Below, piece after piece: positions 51,046 to 61,400 of a stretch of DNA of 64,000 nt. Within the stretch, counting starts at the first letter, position 1. The number at the start of each line of letters is the position of its first letter. The translations under genes and the position numbers were made by a program. A model generated the notes under the pieces. The model saw only the letters and a program-made list of their open reading frames with translations. It had not been told where the DNA came from and searched no databases. Source of the stretch: Platycnemis pennipes (Eukaryota > Arthropoda > Insecta > Odonata > Platycnemididae). The stretch lies in NCBI GenBank assembly GCA_933228895.1, contig OW121856.1, positions 114,737,163 to 114,801,162 on the forward strand, read 5' to 3'.

Positions 51046-54000
51046 CGCTATTTTGAAACAAGAATTGACATTAAGACTTCTGCTCATCGGTTTTCACCGA
51101 TTTTTATACAATAATTCATAGCGAAATAAAAAATCCAGATTCTGAGGTGTGTTCTCAAAACAGCTCCCTTCTCACTAAATTCACTATTTCCGCTATTTTA
51201 AAACAAAAATTGACACTAAGGCTTCTGCTCTTCGGATTTCACCGATTTTTATACAATAATTCATGGCAAAATAAAAAATCCAGATTCTGAGGTGTGTTCT
51301 CAAAAAAGCTTCCTTCTCACTAAATTCACTATTTCCACAGTTTTAAAACAAAAATTGACACTAAGACATCTGCTCATCGGTTTTCACCGATTTTTATACA
51401 ATAATTCATAGCGAAATAAAAAATCCAGATTCTGAGGTGTGTTCTCAAAACAGCTCCCTTCTCACTAAATTCACTATTTCCGCTCTTTTAAAACAAAAAT
51501 TGACACTAAGGCTTCTGCTCATCGGATTTAACCGATTTTTATACAATAATTCATGGCAAAATAAAAAATCCAGATTCTGAGGTGTGTTCTCAAAACAGCT
51601 TCCTACTCACTAAATTCACTATTTCCGCTGTTTTAAAACAAGAATTAACACTAAGGCCTCTGCTCATCGGATTTCACCGATTTTTATACAATAATTCATG
51701 GCAAAATAAAAAATCCAGATTCTGAGGTGTGTTCTCAAAACAGCTTCCTTCTCACTAAAATCACTATTTCCTCTGTTTTAAAACAAAAATTGACACTACG
51801 GCCTCTGCTAATCAGTTTTCACCGATTTTTATACAATAATTCATACCGAAATAAAAAATCCAGATTCTGAGGTGTGTTCTCAAAACAGCTTCCTATTCAC
51901 TAAATTCACTATTTCCGCTGTTTTAAAACAAAAATTGTCAATAAGTCCTCTGCTCATCGGTTTTCACCGATTATCACACAATAATTCATAGCGAAATAAA
52001 AAATCCAGATTCTGAGGTGTGTTCTCAAAACACCATCCTTCTCACTAAATTCACTATTTCCGCTGTTTTAAAACAAGAATTGACACTAAGGCCTCTGCTC
52101 ATCGGTTTTCACCGATTTTTATACAATAATTCATAGCGAAATAAAAAATCCTGATTCTGAGTTGTGTTCTCAAACCAGCTTGCTTCTCACTTATTTCACT
52201 GTTTCCGCTGTTTTAAAAGAAAAATTGACACTACGGCCTCTGCTCATCGGTTTTCACCGATTTTTATACAATAATTCATAGCGAAATAAAAAATCCTGAT
52301 TCTGAGGTGTGTTCTCAAATTAGCTTCCTTCTCACTAAATTCATTACTTCCGCTTTTTTAAAACAAAAATCGACACTACGGCCTCTGCGCATCAGTTTTC
52401 ACCGATTTTTATAGAATAATTCATAGCGAAATAAAAAATCCAGATTCTGATGTGTGTTCTCAAAACAGCTTCCTTCTCACTAAATTCACTACTTCACCTG
52501 TTTTAAAACAAAAATTGACACTAAGGCCCCTACTAATCGGTTTTCACCGACTTTTATACAATAATTCATAGCGAAATAAAAAATCCAGATTCTAAGGTGT
52601 GTTCTCAAAACAGCTTCCTTCTCGCTTATTTCACTGTTTCCGCTGTTTTAAAACAAAAATTGACACTAAGGGCTCTGCTCATTGGTTTTCACCGATTTTT
52701 ATACAATAATTCATGGCAAAATAAAAAATCCAGATTCTGAAGTGTGTTTTCAAAACACCTTCATTGTCACAAAATTCAATATTGCCGCTATTTTGAAACA
52801 AGAATTGACATTAAGACTTCTGCTCATCGGTTTTCACCGATTTTTATACAATAATTCATAGCGAAATAAAAAATCCTGATTCTGAGGTGTGTTCTCAAAT
52901 TAGCTTCCTTCTCACTAAATTCATTACTTCCGCTTTTTTAAAACAAAAATTGACACTACGGCCTCTGCGCATCAGTTTTCACCGATTTTTATAGAATAAT
53001 TCATAGCGAAATAAAAAATCCAGATTCTGAGGTGTGTTCTCAAAACAGCTCCCTTCTCACTAAATTCACTATTTCCGCTATTTTAAAACAAAAATTGACA
53101 CTAAGGCTTCTGCTCATCGGATTTCACCGATTTTTATACAATAATTCATGGCAAAATAAAAAATCCAGATTCTGAGGTGTGTTCTCAAAAAAGCTTCCTT
53201 CTCACTAAATTCACTATTTCCGCAGTTTTAAAACAAGAATTGACACTAAGGCCTCTGCTCATCGGATTTCACCGATTTTTATACAATAATTCATAGCGAA
53301 ATAAAAAATCCACATTCTGAGGTGTGTTCTCAAAACAGCTCCCTTCTCACTAAATTCACTATTTCCGCTATTTTAAAACAAAAATTGACACTAAGGCTTC
53401 TGCTCACCGGATATCACCGATTTTTATACAATAATTCATGGCAAAATAAAAAATCCAGATTCTGAGGTGTGTTCTCAAAACAGCTTCCTTCTCACTAAAT
53501 TCACTATTTCCGCAGTTTTAAAACAAGAATTGACACTAAGGCCTCTGCTCATCGGATTTCACCGATTTTTATACAATAATTCATGGCAAAATAAAAAATC
53601 CAGATTCTGAGGTGTGTTCTCAAAACAGCTTCCTTCTCACTAAAATCACTATTTCCTCTGTTTTAAAACAAAAATTGACACAACGGCCGCTGCTAATCGG
53701 TTTTCACCGATTTTTATACAATAATTCATACCGAAATAAAAATCCAGATTCTGAGGTGTGTTCTCAAAACAGCTTCCTATTCACTAAATTCACTATTTCC
53801 ACTGTTTTAAAACAAAAATTGTCAATAAGTCCTCTGCTCATCGGTTTTCACCGATTTTTACACAATAATTCATAGCGAAATAAAAAATACAGATTCTGAG
53901 GTGTGTTCTCAAAACACCATCCTTCTCACTAAATTCACTATTTCCGCTGTTTTAAAATAAGAATTGACACTAAGGCCTCTGCTCATCGGTTTTCACCGAT

Positions 54001-54609
54001 TTTTATACAATAATTCATAGCGAAATAAAAAACCCAGATTCTGAGGTGTGTTCTCAAAAACGTTTCCTTCTCACTAAATTCACTATTTCCCCTGTTTTAA
54101 AACAAAAATTGACACTACAGCCTCTGCTCATCGGTTTTCACCGATTTTTATACAATAATTCATAGCGAAATAAAAAATCCTGATTCTGAGGTGTGTTCTC
54201 AAATTAGCTTCCTTCTCACTAAATTCATTACTTCCGCTGTTTTAAAACAAAAATTGACACTAAGGCCTCTGCTCATTGGTTTTCACCGATTTTTATACAA
54301 TAATTCATGGCAAAATAAAAAATCCAGATTCTGAAGTGTGTTTTCAAAACACCATCATTGTCACAAAATTCAATATTGCCGCTATTTTGAAACAAAAATT
54401 GACACTAAGACATCTGCTCATCGGTTTTCACCGATTTTTATACAATAATTCATAGCGAAAAAAAAATCCAGATTCTGAGGTGTGTCCTCAAAACAGTTCC
54501 CTTCTCACTAAATTCACTATTTCCGCTATTTTAAAACAAAAATTGACACTAAGGCTTCTGCTCATCGGATTTCACCCATTTTTATACAATAATTCATGGC
54601 AAAATAAAA

Positions 54610-54899
54610 AATCCAGATTCTGAGGTGTGTTCTCAAAACAGCTTCCTTCTCATTAAATTCACTATTTCCGCAGTTTTAAAACAAGAATTGACACTAAGGC
54701 CTCTGCTCATCGGATTTCACCGATTTTTATACAATAATTCATGGCTAAATAAAAAATCCAGATTCTGAGGTGTGTTCTCAAAACATCTTACTTCTCACTA
54801 AATTCACTATTTCCGCAGTTTTAAAACAAGAATTGACACTAAGGCCTCTGCTCATCGGATTTCACCGATTTTTATACAATAATTCATGGCAAAATAAAA
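54610..54899 (+). repeat. Two extra monomers (290 bp) inside the 7-monomer tandem pair
   Basis: Copy 1 of the dispersed duplication has the 7-monomer units at a 1,013-bp step. Here the step is 1,303 bp because two monomers, with CTTCTCATTAAATTC and CATCTTACTTCTCAC tags, sit between the units. The offset to copy 1 rises from 17,402 to 17,692 across it. The same two monomers are present at about 62,440-62,730 in the second 7,832-bp copy. Confidence 0.8.
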
Positions 54900-57800
54900 A
54901 ATCCAGATTCTGAGGTGTGTTCTCAAAACAGCTTCCTTCTCACTAAAATCACTATTTCCTCTGTTTTAAAACAAAAATTGACACAACGGCCGCTGCTAAT
55001 CGGTTTTCACCGATTTTTATACAATAATTCATACCGAAATAAAAATCCAGATTCTGAGGTGTGTTCTCAAAACAGCTTCCTATTCACTAAATTCACTATT
55101 TCCACTGTTTTAAAACAAAAATTGTCAATAAGTCCTCTGCTCATCGGTTTTCACCGATTTTTACACAATAATTCATAGCGAAATAAAAAATACAGATTCT
55201 GAGGTGTGTTCTCAAAACACCATCCTTCTCACTAAATTCACTATTTCCGCTGTTTTAAAATAAGAATTGACACTAAGGCCTCTGCTCATCGGTTTTCACC
55301 GATTTTTATACAATAATTCATAGCGAAATAAAAAACCCAGATTCTGAGGTGTGTTCTCAAAAACGTTTCCTTCTCACTAAATTCACTATTTCCCCTGTTT
55401 TAAAACAAAAATTGACACTACAGCCTCTGCTCATCGGTTTTCACCGATTTTTATACAATAATTCATAGCGAAATAAAAAATCCTGATTCTGAGGTGTGTT
55501 CTCAAATTAGCTTCCTTCTCACTAAATTCATTACTTCCGCTGTTTTAAAACAAAAATTGACACTAAGGCCTCTGCTCATTGGTTTTCACCGATTTTTATA
55601 CAATAATTCATGGCAAAATAAAAAATCCAGATTCTGAAGTGTGTTTTCAAAACACCATCATTGTCACAAAATTCAATATTGCCGCTATTTTGAAACAAAA
55701 ATTGACACTAAGACATCTGCTCATCGGTTTTCACCGATTTTTATACAATAATTCATAGCGAAAAAAAAATCGAGATTCTGAGGTGTGTCCTCAAAACAGT
55801 TCCCTTCTCACTAAATTCACTATTTCCGCTATTTTAAAACAAAAATTGACACTAAGGCTTCTGCTCATCGGATTTCACCCATTTTTATACAATAATTCAT
55901 GGCAAAATAAAAAATCCAGATTCTGAGGTGTGTTCTCAAAACAGCTTCCTTCTCATTAAATTCACTATTTCCGCAGTTTTAAAACAAGAATTGACACTAA
56001 GGCCTCTGCTCATCGGATTTCACCGATTTTTATACAATAATTCATGGCTAAATAAAAAATCCAGATTCTGAGGTGTGTTCTCAAAACATCTTCCTTCTCA
56101 CTAAAATCACGATTTCCTCTGTTTTAAAACAAAAATTGACACTACGGCCTCTGCTAATCGGTTTTCACCGATTTTTATACAATAATTCATACCGAAATAA
56201 AAAATCCAGATTCTGAGGTGTGTTCTCAAAACAGCTTCATATTCACTAAATTCACTTTTTCCGCTGTTTTAAAACAAGAATTGACGCTAAGGCCTCTGCT
56301 CTTCGGTTTTCAACGATTTTTATACAATAATTCATAGCGAAATAAAAAACCCAGATTCTGAGATGTGTTCTCAAAACACCTTCCTTCTCACTAAATTCAC
56401 TATTTCCGCTGTTTTAAAAGAAAAATTGACACCAAGGCTTCTGCCCATTGGTTTTCACCGATTTTTATACAAAAATTCATAGCGAAATAAAAAATCCAGA
56501 TTCTGAGGTGTGTTCTCAAAACACCTTCCTTCTAACTAAATTCACTATTTCCGCTGTTTTTAATCAGAAATTGACACTAAGGCCGGTTTCTGCTCATCGG
56601 TTTTCACCGATTTTTATAGAATAATTCATAGCGAAATAAAAAATCCAGATTCTGAGGTGTGTTCCCAAAACAGCTTCCTTCTCACTAAATTCACTACTTC
56701 ACCTGTTTTAAAACAAAAATTGACACTAGGCCCCTACTAATCGGTTTTCACCGACTTTTATGCAATAATTCATAGCGAAATAAAACATCCAAATTCTAAG
56801 GTGTGTTCTCAAAACAGCTTCCTTCTCGCTTATTTCACTGTTTCCGCTGTTTTAAAACAAAAATTGACACTAAGGCCTCTGCTCATTGGTTTTCACCGAT
56901 TTTTATACAATAATTCATGGCAAAATAAAAAATCCAGATTCTGAAGTGTGTTTTCAAAACACCATCATTGTCACAAAATTCAATATTGCCGCTATTTTGA
57001 AACAAAAATTGACACTGAGACATCTGCTCATCGGTTTTCACCGATTTTTATACAATAATTCAAGGCGAAATAAAAAATCCAGATTCTGAGGTGTGTTCTC
57101 AAAACAGCTCCCTTCTCACTAAATTCACTATTTCCGCTATTTTAAAACAAAAATTGACACTAAGGCTTCTGCTCATCGGATTTCACCGATTTTTATACAA
57201 TAATTCATGGCAAAATAAAAAATCCAGATTCTGAGGTGTGTTCTCAAAACAGCTTCCTTCTCACTAAATTCACTATTTCCGCTGTTTTAAAACAAGAATT
57301 GACACTAAGGCCTCTGCTCATCGGATTTCACCGATTTTTATACAATAATTCATGGCTAAATAAAAAATCCAGATTCTGAGGTGTGTTCTCAAAACATCTT
57401 CCTTCTCACTAAAATCACTATTTCCTCTGTTTTAAAACAAAAATTGACACTACGGCCTCTGCTAATCGGTTTTCACCGATTTTTATACAATAAATCATAC
57501 CGAAATAAAAAATCCAGATTCTGAGGTGTGTTCTCAAAACAGCTTCCTATTCACTAAATTCACTATTTCCGCTGTTTTAAAACAAGAATTGACGCTAAGG
57601 CCTCTGCTCATCGGTTTTCACCGATTTTTATATAATAATTCATAGCGAAATAAAAAATCCTGATTCTGAGTTGTGTTCTCAAACCAGCTTGCTTCTCACT
57701 TATTTCACTGTTTCCGCCGTTTTAAAACAAAAATTGACACTACGGCCTCTGCTCATCGGTTTTCACCGATTTTTATACAATAATTCATAGCGAAATAAAA

Positions 57801-58443
57801 AATCCTGATTCTGAGGTGTGTTCTCAAATTAGCTTCCTTCTCACTAAATTCATTACTTCCGCTGCTTTAAAACAAAAATTGACACTACGGCCTCTGCTCA
57901 TCGGTTTTCACCGATTTTAATAGAATAATTCATAGCGAAATAAAAAATCCAGATTCTGAGGTGTGTTCTCAAAACAGCTTCCTTCTCACTAAATTCACTA
58001 CTTCACCTGTTTTAAAACAAAAATTGACACTAAGGCCCCTACTAATCGGTTTTCACCGACTTTTATACAATAATTCATAGCGAAAAAAAAAATCCAGATT
58101 CTAAGGTGTGTTCTCAAAACAGCTTCCTTCTCGCTTATTTCACTGTTTCCGCTGTTTTAAAAGAAAAATTGACACTAAGGCCTCTGCTCATTGGTTTTCA
58201 CCGATTTTTATATAATAATTCATGGCAAAATAAAAAATCCAGATTCTGAAGTGTGTTTTCAAAACACCTTCATTGTCACAAAATTCAATATTGCCGCTAT
58301 TTTGAAACAAGAATTGACATTAAGACTTCTGCTCATCGGTTTTCACCGATTTTTATACAATAATTCATAGCGAAATAAAAAATCCAGATTCTGAGGTGTG
58401 TTCTCAAAACAGCTCCCTTCTCACTAAATTCACTATTTCCGCT

Positions 58444-61400
58444 TTTTTAAAACAAAAATTGACACTACGGCCTCTGGGCATCAGTTTTCACCGATTTTTA
58501 TAGAATAATTCATAGCGAAATAAAAAATCCAGATTCTGAGGTGTGTTCTCAAAACAGCTTCCTTCTCACTAAATTCACTACTTCACCTGTTTTAAAACAA
58601 AAATTGACACTAAGGCCCCTACTAATCGGTTTTCACCGATTTTTATACAATAATTCATACCGAAATAAAAAATCCAGATTCTGAGGTGTGTTCTCAAAAC
58701 ACCTTCCTTCTAACATATTCACTATTTCCGCTGTTTTTAATCAGAAATTGACACTAAGGCCGGTTTCTGCTCATCGGTTTTCACCGATTTTTATAGAATA
58801 ATTCATAGCGAAATAAAAAATCCAGATTCTGAGGTGTGTTCTCAAAACAGCTTCCTTCTCACTAAATTCAATATTGCCGCTATTTTGAAACAAGAATTGA
58901 CATTAAGACTTCTGCTCATCGGTTTTCACCGATTTTTATACAATAATTCATAGCGAAATAAAAAATCCAGATTCTGAGGTGTGTTCTCAAAACAGCTCCC
59001 TTCTCACTAAATTCACTATTTCCGCTATTTTAAAACAAAAATTGACACTAAGGCTTCTGCTCTTCGGATTTCACCGATTTTTATACAATAATTCATGGCA
59101 AAATAAAAAATCCAGATTCTGAGGTGTGTTCTCAAAAAAGCTTCCTTCTCACTAAATTCACTATTTCCACAGTTTTAAAACAAAAATTGACACTAAGACA
59201 TCTGCTCATCGGTTTTCACCGATTTTTATACAATAATTCATAGCGAAATAAAAAATCCAGATTCTGAGGTGTGTTCTCAAAACAGCTCCCTTCTCACTAA
59301 ATTCACTATTTCCGCTCTTTTAAAACAAAAATTGACACTAAGGCTTCTGCTCATCGGATTTAACCGATTTTTATACAATAATTCATGGCAAAATAAAAAA
59401 TCCAGATTCTGAGGTGTGTTCTCAAAACAGCTTCCTACTCACTAAATTCACTATTTCCGCTGTTTTAAAACAAGAATTAACACTAAGGCCTCTGCTCATC
59501 GGATTTCACCGATTTTTATACAATAATTCATGGCAAAATAAAAAATCCAGATTCTGAGGTGTGTTCTCAAAACAGCTTCCTTCTCACTAAAATCACTATT
59601 TCCTCTGTTTTAAAACAAAAATTGACACTACGGCCTCTGCTAATCAGTTTTCACCGATTTTTATACAATAATTCATACCGAAATAAAAAATCCAGATTCT
59701 GAGGTGTGTTCTCAAAACAGCTTCCTATTCACTAAATTCACTATTTCCGCTGTTTTAAAACAAAAATTGTCAATAAGTCCTCTGCTCATCGGTTTTCACC
59801 GATTATCACACAATAATTCATAGCGAAATAAAAAATCCAGATTCTGAGGTGTGTTCTCAAAACACCATCCTTCTCACTAAATTCACTATTTCCGCTGTTT
59901 TAAAACAAGAATTGACACTAAGGCCTCTGCTCATCGGTTTTCACCGATTTTTATACAATAATTCATAGCGAAATAAAAAATCCTGATTCTGAGTTGTGTT
60001 CTCAAACCAGCTTGCTTCTCACTTATTTCACTGTTTCCGCTGTTTTAAAAGAAAAATTGACACTACGGCCTCTGCTCATCGGTTTTCACCGATTTTTATA
60101 CAATAATTCATAGCGAAATAAAAAATCCTGATTCTGAGGTGTGTTCTCAAATTAGCTTCCTTCTCACTAAATTCATTACTTCCGCTTTTTTAAAACAAAA
60201 ATCGACACTACGGCCTCTGCGCATCAGTTTTCACCGATTTTTATAGAATAATTCATAGCGAAATAAAAAATCCAGATTCTGATGTGTGTTCTCAAAACAG
60301 CTTCCTTCTCACTAAATTCACTACTTCACCTGTTTTAAAACAAAAATTGACACTAAGGCCCCTACTAATCGGTTTTCACCGACTTTTATACAATAATTCA
60401 TAGCGAAATAAAAAATCCAGATTCTAAGGTGTGTTCTCAAAACAGCTTCCTTCTCGCTTATTTCACTGTTTCCGCTGTTTTAAAACAAAAATTGACACTA
60501 AGGGCTCTGCTCATTGGTTTTCACCGATTTTTATACAATAATTCATGGCAAAATAAAAAATCCAGATTCTGAAGTGTGTTTTCAAAACACCTTCATTGTC
60601 ACAAAATTCAATATTGCCGCTATTTTGAAACAAGAATTGACATTAAGACTTCTGCTCATCGGTTTTCACCGATTTTTATACAATAATTCATAGCGAAATA
60701 AAAAATCCTGATTCTGAGGTGTGTTCTCAAATTAGCTCACTTCTCACTAAATTCATTACTTCCGCTTTTTTAAAACAAAAATTGACACTACGGCCTCTGC
60801 GCATCAGTTTTCACCGATTTTTATAGAATAATTCATAGCGAAATAAAAAATCCAGATTCTGAGGTGTGTTCTCAAAACAGCTCCCTTCTCACTAAATTCA
60901 CTATTTCCGCTATTTTAAAACAAAAATTGACACTAAGGCTTCTGCTCATCGGATTTCACCGATTTTTATACAATAATTCATGGCAAAATAAAAAATCCAG
61001 ATTCTGAGGTGTGTTCTCAAAAAAGCTTCCTTCTCACTAAATTCACTATTTCCGCAGTTTTAAAACAAGAATTGACACTAAGGCCTCTGCTCATCGGATT
61101 TCACCGATTTTTATACAATAATTCATAGCGAAATAAAAAATCCACATTCTGAGGTGTGTTCTCAAAACAGCTCCCTTCTCACTAAATTCACTATTTCCGC
61201 TATTTTAAAACAAAAATTGACACTAAGGCTTCTGCTCACCGGATATCACCGATTTTTATACAATAATTCATGGCAAAATAAAAAATCCAGATTCTGAGGT
61301 GTGTTCTCAAAACAGCTTCCTTCTCACTAAATTCACTATTTCCGCAGTTTTAAAACAAGAATTGACACTAAGGCCTCTGCTCATCGGATTTCACCGATTT

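Larger units (their letters stand above)
47770..58443 (+). repeat. 10.7-kb block of the dispersed duplication, copy 2
   Basis: Matches 30,370-40,752 (marks listed there), with two structural differences: a replaced patch at about 50,805-51,045 and two additional monomers at about 54,610-54,899. The left edge falls within a shared AATAATTCATAGCG stretch. To its left this copy has a GGCCGG-tagged monomer and copy 1 has a GTCAATAAG monomer. The right edge is at 58,443, where TTTCCGCT continues as TTTTTAAAAC instead of ATTTTAAAAC. Confidence 0.85.
50609..58443 (+). repeat. 7,832-bp (54-monomer) tandem unit, copy 1
   Basis: Followed directly by its own copy. Period checked by hand at several marks: GCTTTTTTAAAAC at 50,609 and 58,441; TAACATATTCAC at 50,879 and 58,711; start of the 87-codon frame at 53,612 and 61,444, and at 54,915 and 62,747. 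The unit includes the right three quarters of the 10.7-kb block, including its replaced patch and its two extra monomers, so it was duplicated after those changes arose. Confidence 0.9.
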
